Of a DNA stretch of 34,638 nucleotides, positions 26,056 through 32,697 are shown piece after piece; within the stretch, counting starts at the first letter, position 1, and each line of letters opens with the position of its first letter. The stretch comes from CBDULQ01 sp965368115. GTDB taxonomy: Bacteria > Pseudomonadota > Gammaproteobacteria > SZUA-229. The position numbers and the translations under genes were made by a program. The stretch lies in assembly GCA_965368115.1 (NCBI GenBank), contig CBDULQ010000008.1:1-34638 (forward strand), written 5' to 3'. The notes beneath the pieces were generated by a model, which saw only the letters and a list, made by a program, of their open reading frames with translations, had not been told where the DNA came from and ran no database searches.

Positions 26056-26750
26056 GCCACCACCCGATACAACAGATGCAAACCGAAGCCAATGGAGGTT
26101 AAACCGGCCAGCAGGCGCACCGCAGTGACCAGTCGCTGCCCCCAACGTTGCAGTAAATTCAATAAGCCGCCGAGCACACCGCCGAACAGCAGCATGGCAA
26201 CAAAAACACCGACACTGAACATCAGCAGGTAGAACATGCCCAGCCAGGGCGAATCCATCTGAGTTAAGGGCAACAGAGCCAGCAAAGGTGCGGAACCGGC
26301 GACGCCGTGCAACACGCCGACCATCACCGGTGCATGTTCATGGCGATGGTGCTCGCCGTGATGCTTGCGTTCCCGGGCATCGTGGGTATGCCAGTGGGCG
26401 TGCTTGGGAAAATCATCGTGGCTGTGAAAATGCAGATGGGCCTGTTTGCGCACCAGGTCCTGGATGACCCAGCCACCGATCAGAATCAGCACCAGGCCGA
26501 CCGCTTTTTCGGTCCAGGCACTGAGGCTTTCGGGAATCGCCATGCCGAGCAGGTACACACCGGCACCAATAATCATGAGTGCGCCGCCGTGGCCGATGGC
26601 CCAACGTGCAGAAAACGCCACCGCCTGTTTCCAGTCGCGGCCGCGCGCACCGAGACCGGACACCGCCACCACATGGTCCGCATCCAGCGCATGCATCATG
26701 CCCAGGCTGAACGCCAGGGACATTATTCCCCAGATACTGAAATCGGCCAT
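26052..26750 (-). CDS. UreH / NiCoT-like nickel transporter
   Basis: A 232-residue inner-membrane protein with about six hydrophobic segments. The helix MMHALDADHVVAVSGLG carries the HAxDADH-type motif of HoxN/HupN/NixA nickel-cobalt transporters. A cytoplasmic His-rich loop (HLHFHSHDDFPKHAHWHTHD and HHGEHHRHEHA, about residues 105-140) fits nickel binding. MVGVLHGVAGSAPLLALLP resembles the second half of UreH proteins. It is the first gene of the unit and overlaps ureD by 4 bp (ATGA). It probably imports Ni2+ for urease; cobalt or efflux roles are possible for the fold. Start ATG 26750. Confidence 0.88.
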   Translation of the reverse strand: MADFSIWGIMSLAFSLGMMHALDADHVVAVSGLGARGRDWKQAVAFSARWAIGHGGALMIIGAGVYLLGMAIPESLSAWTEKAVGLVLILIGGWVIQDLVRKQAHLHFHSHDDFPKHAHWHTHDARERKHHGEHHRHEHAPVMVGVLHGVAGSAPLLALLPLTQMDSPWLGMFYLLMFSVGVFVAMLLFGGVLGGLLNLLQRWGQRLVTAVRLLAGLTSIGFGLHLLYRVVA

Positions 26751-26824
26751 GCTCGCATCCTCATTTTAATTTTCGTTTTCGCCGGTGTGGCGTCACATGT
26801 TAAGCAATATTGGAGTACAAAAAA

Positions 26825-26840
26825 AGCAAGACATATGCCA
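26825..26840 (-). promoter_or_regulatory. Sigma54 (-24/-12) promoter of the nickel transporter-urease operon
   Basis: The minus strand reads TGGCATATGTCTTGCT, matching TGGCACG-N4-TTGCW except positions 6 and 7. Expected start is near 26814, a 64-nt leader before the transporter ATG. Only NtrC half sites are visible upstream (GCACCA at 26923, TGCACCA at 26967), so the activator is less certain than for glnK and torF. Confidence 0.78.
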
Positions 26841-27201
26841 CGCAAATTCAACGCAACTGCGCCCACTGCGGCACACTGATGCCCGGATATCAGTCAGCAA
26901 ACCATCGACCCGGTTGAAAATCGCACCAATAACAGGCACATGGACCCACGCCGCTAACCGCCATTATGCACCAGACCCATCCGACGATATTGATGCAAAG
27001 CAGACAGTCGATTTTGAAAAGCAACGGTAAGTCCTGTTCCACACCGATGCGCGGCCGGCATCGATGCAAAAATACTCGACCGCGCCACACGGGACTTTGG
27101 CCCGGATTCCGGATAAATATAAGAAAATACTAATACAGGCATAAATCCTGCTATTCATCTTTCAGGTCCGAGAGTCTCGAATCGCAATGGAGTGGAATAC
27201 T
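26841..27201. other. Divergent intergenic region
   Basis: It lies between the ure sigma54 element and the Cache-domain gene. It holds the two NtrC half sites named above and GGAG (27189-27192), the ribosome site of the gene on the plus strand. Short frames here have no homology that I recognise; no RNA gene is seen. Confidence 0.5.
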
Positions 27202-28161
27202 ATGAATTATCTCAGCGCCATCGAACGCTATCACGAATACAAAAGCGCCATTCATGAACTCATGGCCTCCATCGTCACCGGCGTGTTCGACTATCGTCTG
27301 ATCGACAGCGAAGACAATCTCAACCGCGCCATCAAATGGCTAAACCAGAACTATCCCTTCGTGGAACTGATTTTCACCCTGGACGCCAACGGTATCCAGA
27401 CCAGTAACAACATCACCGTCAATCACAATGCCGAACGTAAAAACCCCATCGGCAAGGGCATCGATCGGCGTCATCGCCCCTACTTCAGCCAGGCGGTGGA
27501 AAACAACAGCGTCATCGTCACCGAACCCTACCTGTCCACCTCCAGCCACAACCTGTGTATTTCATCTGCAGTGCGCTGCCTGAACGACGACGGCACCCTG
27601 CGCGGCGTCCTGGTCATCGACATCGACCTGGCGGATGCCATCGAGTTTCTCATGGGCGACCGCCGGCGGCGCAAATTTCAGCCCTTTTTCATTACCGTGT
27701 ACAGCATCATCGTCATCGGCCTGTTCATTGTGGTCGGCATCCTGCTGTATTCCGCCGGCCATGAAATCGCCATGCTCACCGACGGCCATTCGGAACTGAA
27801 TCTGCACCTGAAACCCTTTGGCATCATCATCTTTCTCACCCTGGCACTGGCCATCTTCGACCTGGGTAAAACCACCCTCGAAGAAGAAGTCCTCATGCAC
27901 AAGGACATCTTCCGCCACAGTTCCACACGCCGGACCATCACCCGTTTCATCGCCGCCATTCTCATCGCCGTCTCCATCGAATCGCTGCTGCTGATGTTCA
28001 AATCGGTACTCGGCTCCCCCGAATACCTCACCAACGCCGTCGCCATGATGGCCACCGCCATCGGCCTGCTGGTCGGCCTGGGTCTCTACGTCTACCTCGG
28101 CGCCAAAGCGGAACTGGCGTTGATGCAAGCCAATCAGAACCGGAAGGACGTGACGAGCTAG
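27202..28161 (+). CDS. Cache/PDC sensor-domain membrane protein
   Basis: 319 residues. ATG 27202 is preferred over ATG 27187 because GGAG (27189-27192) is correctly placed only for it. The N-terminal half (about 1-150) reads as one PDC/Cache ligand-binding domain: VELIFTLDANGIQTSNNIT, GKGIDRRHRPYFSQAVENNSVIVTEPYLSTSSHNLCISSAV, GVLVIDIDLADAIEFL. It lacks a preceding membrane helix. Five or so helices follow (FITVYSIIVIGLFIVVGILLY, FGIIIFLTLALAIFDLG, FIAAILIAVSIESLLLMF, AVAMMATAIGLLVGLGLYVYLG). There is no HAMP, kinase or GGDEF output domain, so it could be a sensory partner or small-molecule sensor of unknown output. Confidence 0.8.
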   Translation: MNYLSAIERYHEYKSAIHELMASIVTGVFDYRLIDSEDNLNRAIKWLNQNYPFVELIFTLDANGIQTSNNITVNHNAERKNPIGKGIDRRHRPYFSQAVENNSVIVTEPYLSTSSHNLCISSAVRCLNDDGTLRGVLVIDIDLADAIEFLMGDRRRRKFQPFFITVYSIIVIGLFIVVGILLYSAGHEIAMLTDGHSELNLHLKPFGIIIFLTLALAIFDLGKTTLEEEVLMHKDIFRHSSTRRTITRFIAAILIAVSIESLLLMFKSVLGSPEYLTNAVAMMATAIGLLVGLGLYVYLGAKAELALMQANQNRKDVTS

Positions 28162-28216
28162 GAAACCGCCCCACCTTTTCAACGCCAGAGCCGAAAGCAA
28201 GCACCCTGCCACACTC

Positions 28217-28249
28217 CAGACTGGATTCCCGCCTGCGCGGGAATGACGA
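28217..28249. repeat. REP-like palindrome
   Basis: ATTCCCGC-CTGC-GCGGGAAT with CTGG and GACGA flanks, the same family as the pair at 22768-22852. It lies 55 bp after the Cache gene and about 60 bp before the tRNA promoter. Confidence 0.8.
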
Positions 28250-28307
28250 GAAGAGGGTCCGCACCCGCTCATTTGCCCCGGACGAACATGGTCCAGCCCC
28301 GGATTTC

Positions 28308-28316
28308 TGATATACT
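28308..28316 (+). promoter_or_regulatory. Extended -10 promoter of tRNA-Arg
   Basis: TGATATACT is an extended -10 (TG-N-TATACT), ending 9 bp before the mature tRNA. It is followed by a GC-rich discriminator CCCGCCC, typical of stringently controlled stable RNA genes. No good -35 is seen. Confidence 0.65.
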
Positions 28317-28325
28317 CCCGCCCAC

Positions 28326-28402
28326 GCGCCCGTAGCTCAGCTGGATAGAGCGTTGCCCTCCGGAGGCAAAGGTCACAGGTTCGAATCCTGTCGGGCGCGC
28401 CA
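28326..28402 (+). tRNA. tRNA-Arg (anticodon CCG)
   Basis: Complete cloverleaf of 77 nt including encoded CCA: acceptor GCGCCCG/CGGGCGC, D-arm GCTC-AGCTGGATA-GAGC, anticodon stem TTGCC/GGCAA with loop CTCCGGA (anticodon CCG at loop positions 3-5), T-arm ACAGG-TTCGAAT-CCTGT, discriminator G. It reads CGG codons. It is followed by an intrinsic terminator and a tandem array containing copies of its own 3' end. Confidence 0.98.
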
Positions 28403-28410
28403 TATAAAAA

Positions 28411-28436
28411 AGCACCCCCACTGGGGGTGCTTTTTT
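28411..28436 (+). terminator. Intrinsic terminator of tRNA-Arg
   Basis: AGCACCCCC-ACT-GGGGGTGCT followed by TTTTT, preceded by AAAAA, so the element works in both directions. It starts 9 nt after the tRNA CCA. A second copy with loop AGT lies at 28784-28808. Confidence 0.92.
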
Positions 28437-28581
28437 ATATTGTGGGCCCGATAGCCCGATGAGAACCTGCGTTCGTGCAGAATGGCCTGGAGCCATTCTG
28501 AACAGAGTATGAAAGGCTTTCATTCATACTCTGGGCCGCAGGCCGAGGCACAAGGATGTGCCGAGTAATCCTGTCGGGCGC
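28437..28581 (+). repeat. Array unit A: hairpins ending in a tRNA-Arg 3'-end copy
   Basis: After the terminator come GGGC-CCGATA-GCCC; H1 CAGAATGGC-CTGGA-GCCATTCTG (28478-28500); H2 CAGAGTATGAA/TTCATACTCTG (28503-28533); H3 GGCC-GCA-GGCC (28534-28544); and H4 GGCAC-AAGGAT-GTGCC (28547-28562). The unit ends with AATCCTGTCGGGCGC (28567-28581), identical to 15 nt of the tRNA T-arm and acceptor. H4 matches the CsrA/RsmA SELEX consensus RUACARGGAUGU at 11 of 12 positions. No convincing protein is encoded. Confidence 0.85.
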
Positions 28582-28771
28582 TCCTTTCAGCAAACTATGC
28601 CCTCTCAAGTAAATTCGTAAAACCCGTGGTTGATCGACAGCATTTTTTGACGCGATCGCTTTTCATCGCGCCCCGTAGGGGTGAGGCACAGGACGATGTA
28701 CATGGAAGTACAAGTGTCGTGAGAGGCATGGATGCCGGGAACGACAGTGCCGAATCAATCCTGTCGGGCGC
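28582..28771 (+). repeat. Array unit B: conserved 60-mer plus GGA hairpins and a tRNA 3'-end copy
   Basis: It begins with a 60-nt block (28594-28653) repeated exactly at 28970-29029. Then follow CGCGAT/ATCGCG (28651-28670), CCCC-GTA-GGGG (28671-28681), and an outer stem GGCAC/GTGCC (28685-28689/28747-28751) enclosing TGTAC-ATGGAA-GTACA (28697-28712) and GGCA-TGGA-TGCC (28725-28736). The unit ends in AATCCTGTCGGGCGC (28757-28771). Several GGA motifs fall in loops or unpaired stretches. The outer stem corresponds to H4 of unit A with extra hairpins inserted. Confidence 0.8.
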
Positions 28772-28783
28772 TCCTTTCAAAAC

Positions 28784-28957
28784 GCACCCCCAGTGGGGGT
28801 GCTTTTTTATATTGTGGGCCTGATAGCCCGATGAGGACCTCCGGGTTCGTGCAGAATTGTCAGGAACAATTCTGGACATGGTATGAAAAAGCTTTTCTTT
28901 CATACCATGGGCCGAAGGCCGAGGCGCAGGGAAGCGCCGAGCAATCCTGTCGGGCGC
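28784..28957 (+). repeat. Array unit A': second copy of unit A with its own terminator
   Basis: Terminator GCACCCCC-AGT-GGGGGTGC plus T6 (28784-28808), then GGGC-CTGATA-GCCC, H1' CAGAATTGT-CAGGA-ACAATTCTG (28852-28874), H2' CATGGTATGAAA/TTTCATACCATG (28877-28909), H3' GGCC-GAA-GGCC (28910-28920), H4' GGCGC-AGGGAA-GCGCC (28923-28938) and AATCCTGTCGGGCGC (28943-28957). Stem bases changed in pairs relative to unit A while the loop GGA is kept. Confidence 0.85.
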
Positions 28958-29070
28958 GACTTTCAGCAGACTATGCCCTCTCAAGTAAATTCGTAAAACC
29001 CGTGGTTGATCGACAGCATTTTTTGACGCAATTGCTCTTGAGCATAGCCCTGTAGGGATGATGCACATGA
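28958..29070 (+). repeat. Array unit B' (truncated second copy of unit B)
   Basis: It contains the exact 60-nt block (28970-29029). Then TGCTC-TT-GAGCA and CCC-TGTA-GGG take the places of the first two hairpins of unit B. Similarity to B fades at about 29070 (GATGCACATGACC versus GAGGCACAGGACG), and there is no fifth tRNA-end copy. The sequence becomes AT-richer beyond this point. Confidence 0.7.
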
Positions 29071-29237
29071 CCAATACGATTTTCTTCTCTTAAATTCATT
29101 ACACCTAGGTTATTTGCTGTAAGCACCTGATTTCGACAACAAATGTCCGCCACCAACCCCTTTCGACAACTTGAAATCTTACCTGCTTATCGCCTATACT
29201 TACTGAAAGTGGATTGGGGGTGCCCGGTCGGCGTTAC

Positions 29238-29265
29238 AGCCTCGGTGAGTTTCATCGGGGCTTTT
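29238..29265 (+). terminator. Candidate terminator downstream of the array
   Basis: AGCCTCGGTGA-GTT-TCATCGGGGCT pairs over 11 bp with two G-U pairs and is followed by TTTTCGC on the plus strand. It overlaps the last codons of the DUF3800 gene on the minus strand, for which it also gives a 3'-end hairpin without a T-tract. Confidence 0.55.
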
Positions 29266-30127
29266 CGCTTTCTGTAGCAGGGTAAATCTTCATTCCTACA
29301 CCTTCATAATCCTTACCGACACTCTCTCGTCCACCATCACAGTAAAACTTACGCTTCAACACCTCAAAAGCTCTGTTACTTTGCTCCGGCCGCAAAATAT
29401 TCAACCCTATTGGACGCGCCACAAGATCAGCTAATTGCAATCCAGATGACATAACTTTTTTATCAGCGAATAGCACCTCGAAAGGAAATGCAATCCCCAA
29501 TCGGTTGTTTCCATCACATATCCTCCGAAACTCAAGCTCCAATTCTGTATCTTCCTTTTTACCACGACACTCCACCACAACATGAGTTTGTTTTTCATGT
29601 TGATGCTTTTCTTGCAAAAATTCATATAGAGTTTCCATACAGAATCCCAAGGCTATGTGGTATGGATTTTCATCCACGCCACTTTGTTTGTTTAAAGCGC
29701 GCTTGTCGATAGTACAACTAATTAAAATAAAGTTATTATACTCAATGATATCGGTGAGCTGATCAAGAAACTGATATTTTTCTTCCTTGCTCCTAAATAT
29801 ATTGAAAACGCCTTTCTCCTTGCGAATTTCATTTTCGTGCAATACCACCTGGTCGTGCCCGAAATAGTTAAATTTAAATTTCTCCAAGGCCGGAACAACT
29901 GATTCACTATAATGGCGCTTATGAAATACGCAAAAAGCCAGCACGAAAAGAGGATACTGGCTATCTATGCTTTGTAAGCTATGGTCTCCACTCTCATCCA
30001 CATAAACAATATATTTACTGAAAGGGGTCTCTTTCTCCTCTGCCTTTTCTGTTCCCTTCTTTTCCCTTATATCCTTTCCCATATCAGATTCAAACAAAGG
30101 GAGTTGCTTGTCATCTAACCTATTCAT
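29252..30127 (-). CDS. DUF3800 domain-containing protein
   Basis: A 291-residue soluble protein. After a charged N-terminal stretch comes YIVYVDESGDHS (residues 39-50), the DUF3800 hallmark with Asp44. Later GHDQVVLHENEIRK, HVVVECRGKKEDTELELEFRRI and GLQLADLVARPIGLN are the conserved acidic and QLAD motifs that suggest an RNase H-like nuclease fold. DUF3800 genes are common in mobile and defence-rich DNA, but no activity is shown here. Start ATG 30127 has only a weak ribosome site. Codon use is AT-rich (AAA, TTT, ATA), unlike neighbours, and the gene abuts the tRNA-Arg array, so recent transfer is likely. No integrase is visible. Confidence 0.85.
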   Translation of the reverse strand: MNRLDDKQLPLFESDMGKDIREKKGTEKAEEKETPFSKYIVYVDESGDHSLQSIDSQYPLFVLAFCVFHKRHYSESVVPALEKFKFNYFGHDQVVLHENEIRKEKGVFNIFRSKEEKYQFLDQLTDIIEYNNFILISCTIDKRALNKQSGVDENPYHIALGFCMETLYEFLQEKHQHEKQTHVVVECRGKKEDTELELEFRRICDGNNRLGIAFPFEVLFADKKVMSSGLQLADLVARPIGLNILRPEQSNRAFEVLKRKFYCDGGRESVGKDYEGVGMKIYPATESEKPR

Positions 30128-30449
30128 CTATTTTGCTTCAGTTACATTCGTTTCATTTACTATATACGAACATATGTTAGAAACTCAATAAGTTAGATAC
30201 TCAGGGCCATCTACTACGACAGTTTCGAATTTCCAGGAGAAATAACGAAGGGCCGGTAGTATATGCCACCAGCCCTTCGACAACCTCGGGAGTACACCTC
30301 GCGCCCACAACCAAACCTCAATCAACTCCTGACTCAGGACAGCATGTATTTCTAGCTCCTGGACGCTGCATCAGAGCCAGGCCTCGACAATCAAAAATAC
30401 TTCGGAGGTATCTCACCCATTAGTTCCGACGCCCCCTGAGCTTTCATTC
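30128..30449. other. Intergenic region with one hairpin
   Basis: 322 bp. CGAAGGGC (30246-30253) pairs with GCCCTTCG (30272-30279) around an 18-nt loop. On the minus strand it is followed by TTATTTC, so it may end the transcript of the 30450-30992 gene. AT-rich sequence near 30150-30190 (TATATA-like) could hold the DUF3800 promoter. No gene is supported. Confidence 0.4.
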
Positions 30450-30992
30450 TCAAACCTGCAACTGCTGCCCCTGAACCGAAGTCTCATAACTCTCCAGCTC
30501 ACCGGACTCTGTTCTGGCAAACACTTTTTTAGCCAGCGCCACGGTCTCTTCATCACCACGGGCAATGACGACAAAACGATTCGCGCGCAGATGCTTTTCA
30601 TATTTGATGATCCTGTCTTTCGGTACGCCCAGGCTAACCAGTGCCGCACCGAGCGCGGACACACCGCCGCCGATGACCGCACCTTCCAGTGTAGCGACGA
30701 TTAAATGTACGACCGGTCCCGCTGCGCCGACCAGTCCGATGCCGGGAATCCAGAAAAAGGCCGAACCGACCAGGAAGCCCCACAGGCTTCCCCAGAAAGC
30801 GCCGAAGCCGCCCCAGGATTTCATGCGATCGCCCATGGTATAAAAACCCATCGGCTGATCTTCGGAATGGTAACCCTTGCCGATGATAGACAGCTGCTCC
30901 ATAGGAAAGCCAGCCTGGTGCATATCACGGATGACCTGTTCAGCATGGTCATGGGTTTTATAACTGGCGATGACGGTTGTTGACTGTTTCAT
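30450..30992 (-). CDS. Glycine-rich membrane protein with general-stress-like N-terminus
   Basis: 180 residues. The N-terminus MKQSTTVIASYKTHDHAEQVIRDMHQAGFPMEQLSIIGKGY resembles the general stress protein 17M/YflT-type alpha-beta domain. A Gly/Trp-rich hydrophobic stretch (about 60-120, GGFGAFWGSLWGFLVGSAFF, GIGLVGAAGPVVHLIV, GAVIGGGVSALGAALVSLG) may insert in the membrane. It ends with a second small domain (KDRIIKYEKHLRANRFVVIARGDEETVALAKKVF). ATG 30992 with AGGAG. Similar proteins accompany stress and acid/alkali response genes; the exact role is unknown. Confidence 0.75.
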   Translation of the reverse strand: MKQSTTVIASYKTHDHAEQVIRDMHQAGFPMEQLSIIGKGYHSEDQPMGFYTMGDRMKSWGGFGAFWGSLWGFLVGSAFFWIPGIGLVGAAGPVVHLIVATLEGAVIGGGVSALGAALVSLGVPKDRIIKYEKHLRANRFVVIARGDEETVALAKKVFARTESGELESYETSVQGQQLQV

Positions 30993-31100
30993 GATGACGT
31001 ACTCCTGATAAAGATTGAGTCATCGATTGCTCTGCATATTCCGTTCCGCAAAACCCGTCTGCCGCTGCAAAGGCATTTGTGCCGAACAGGTTTTCAAACG

Positions 31101-31120
31101 CGGTGATTATTCACCGTTTT
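31101..31120 (+). other. Short palindrome in a divergent promoter region
   Basis: CGGTGA-TTAT-TCACCG followed by TTTT (31101-31120) between the divergent stress-type gene and the CcoQ-like gene. It could be an operator or a leader terminator; no choice is possible from the sequence. Confidence 0.35.
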
Positions 31121-31283
31121 GTCGAACAGAAAAATCGCTACAACGTGTAATATTCGCCGCCTCAGCATTCTGTTAGCGGCAGCCGCGCATCACAGCGGGA
31201 TTTTTATTCGTATCAGGACTGGTACGTTTCTTGGTAGAAAAACAATACATCTTTTCCAGCGAGCATCTATCAGGAGCGCCATC

Positions 31284-31424
31284 ATGCATAATCTACTGAT
31301 TTATGGAATTCCCATTGCTTTCATCGTTCTGGTGCTATATGTGTTTCGGCCTTCGGCACGCAAACGTTACCAGGCGGATGCGCGTATTCCACTCGACGAC
31401 AATAAACGCTCATCGAGTCGATAA
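31284..31424 (+). CDS. Orphan CcoQ/FixQ-like small membrane protein
   Basis: 46 residues. ATG 31284 with CAGGAG (31271-31276); a longer in-frame reading from 31119 lacks a ribosome site. It is a single membrane helix (LLIYGIPIAFIVLVLYVF) followed by RPSARKRYQADARIPLDD, the pattern of CcoQ/FixQ, the small subunit of cbb3 cytochrome oxidase (a helix then RPxxKKxYxxAAxxPLxDD). No ccoN, ccoO or ccoP lie nearby; instead a CPA1 antiporter starts 18 bp downstream, and a quinol oxidase operon lies further on. Confidence 0.7.
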   Translation: MHNLLIYGIPIAFIVLVLYVFRPSARKRYQADARIPLDDNKRSSSR

Positions 31425-31442
31425 ACCCTGTTAAATGACACG

Positions 31443-32687
31443 ATGAGTTTCTGGAACATTCAGGCGGCATTGCTGGTTTTTACCGCAGGCTTTGCCCTGT
31501 TCAATGAAAAATGGCTGCGTCTGCCGGCTACCATCGGCATCATGTTACTGGCCACATTGACGTCGCTGTCGCTGGTCGCCTTGCAACAGCTGGGTGTGGA
31601 CATGGCCACACCGGTCGAACAGCTGCTCTCGCAGATTCATTTCGACGACACGGTACTCAAAGGCTTAATCGGTTTTCTGATGTTTTCCGGCGGCCTGAGT
31701 ATCGATTTACAACGTTTGCGTAACAACGCTCTGATCATTGCCATACTGGCGGTAATCGGCACCGTCATCTCGACGGCACTGGTTGCCGCCAGTGTTTATT
31801 TCTCTGCACACCTGTTTCAGTTCGACCTGTCGTTGCAGGACTGTCTGTTATTCGGCGCATTGATTTCGCCCACCGATCCCATCGCCGTGTTATCGATTTT
31901 GCGCAAGGTCGGAGCACCGCTGGACCTGGAAATGCAGATCGCCGGCGAGTCACTGTTCAACGACGGCGTGGGGATCACCCTGTTTCTGTTGTTTACACAT
32001 CTGCGACACAATCAATTGCCTGTCGATCTGGGTAGCAGCCTGTGGCTGTTTTTCCGCGAAGCACTGGGTGGATTATTCAGTGGCCTGTTGATGGCACTGC
32101 TGGTCAAACGATTGTTACGGGGCATCAATAATTATCGTGTCATTATTCTGATCTACTTCGCGGTCGCCAGCGGCGGTTTTGCGCTGGCCCGGTCGCTGGA
32201 AATATCCGGCGCTCTCGCAATGGTGGCCGCCGGTCTGGTACTCGGCAACCCCGGACGTCATTACGAAGGTATTTCCAGTCACGACAAACGCCGCGTGATG
32301 CTGTTCTGGGAAGTCACCGATGACCTGCTCAATGCGCTGCTGTTCATGTTGCTGGGTATGGAGTTTCTGCTGGTGTTCCAACTGCAAAATCTGTTGCCGC
32401 TGCTACTGGTGGTCCCGCTGGTACTAAGCTCGCGTACCGGCAGCATTCTGCTGTCCCTGTTGATCATGCATCCGCTACAACGGTTCAACCCAACCCGTGC
32501 ACTGATCATGACCTGGGGTGGACTGCGCGGTGCGCTTGCGGTTGCCCTGGCGCTCTCCCTGCCGGTTTCGAACAATCGCCACCTCATTGTTGCCATGACT
32601 TACGCAGTGGTGCTGTTTTCGGTACTGGTTCAGGGCACCAGTCTGAAACCCCTGATCGATCGCATGCGACATCGACTCGATTTTTAA
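31443..32687 (+). CDS. CPA1 family Na+(K+)/H+ antiporter
   Basis: A 414-residue inner-membrane protein with about 12 hydrophobic segments. NhaP-like motifs: FLMFSGGLSIDLQRLR, FGALISPTDPIAVLSILRKVGAP (the ND-type ion site region), AGESLFNDGVGITLFLL (conserved Asp), MTWGGLRGALAVALALSLP. It exchanges cytoplasmic Na+ or K+ for protons in pH and salt homeostasis. No strong ribosome site precedes ATG 31443; coupling with the CcoQ-like gene 18 bp upstream may supply ribosomes. No large C-terminal regulatory tail is present. It converges with cyoD. Confidence 0.93.
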   Translation: MSFWNIQAALLVFTAGFALFNEKWLRLPATIGIMLLATLTSLSLVALQQLGVDMATPVEQLLSQIHFDDTVLKGLIGFLMFSGGLSIDLQRLRNNALIIAILAVIGTVISTALVAASVYFSAHLFQFDLSLQDCLLFGALISPTDPIAVLSILRKVGAPLDLEMQIAGESLFNDGVGITLFLLFTHLRHNQLPVDLGSSLWLFFREALGGLFSGLLMALLVKRLLRGINNYRVIILIYFAVASGGFALARSLEISGALAMVAAGLVLGNPGRHYEGISSHDKRRVMLFWEVTDDLLNALLFMLLGMEFLLVFQLQNLLPLLLVVPLVLSSRTGSILLSLLIMHPLQRFNPTRALIMTWGGLRGALAVALALSLPVSNNRHLIVAMTYAVVLFSVLVQGTSLKPLIDRMRHRLDF

Positions 32688-32697
32688 GCCACTGTCT

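Noticed and set aside
27562..28272. 236-codon minus-strand frame opposite the Cache-domain gene
   Set aside because: Low-complexity Gln/Asp/Gly composition typical of a shadow frame; the plus-strand gene has a ribosome site and a recognisable domain.
28269..28523. Minus-strand reading frame across tRNA-Arg and unit A
   Set aside because: It is the antisense translation of the tRNA and its terminator (the familiar TGFEPVTF-type artefact) and has no ribosome site.
28326..29070. CRISPR array
   Set aside because: The repeats are about 185 bp apart, contain palindromes of changing sequence, and there are no short uniform repeats with unique spacers or cas genes.
28595..29074. 159-codon minus-strand frame over units B, A' and B'
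   Set aside because: It runs across palindromes, the terminator and tRNA-end copies. The stem differences between units are paired changes explained by RNA structure, not by coding constraint.
29071..30127. Integrase or phage module beside the tRNA
   Set aside because: Only the DUF3800 gene is present; no recombinase, excisionase or clear att core beyond the tRNA-end copies is visible.
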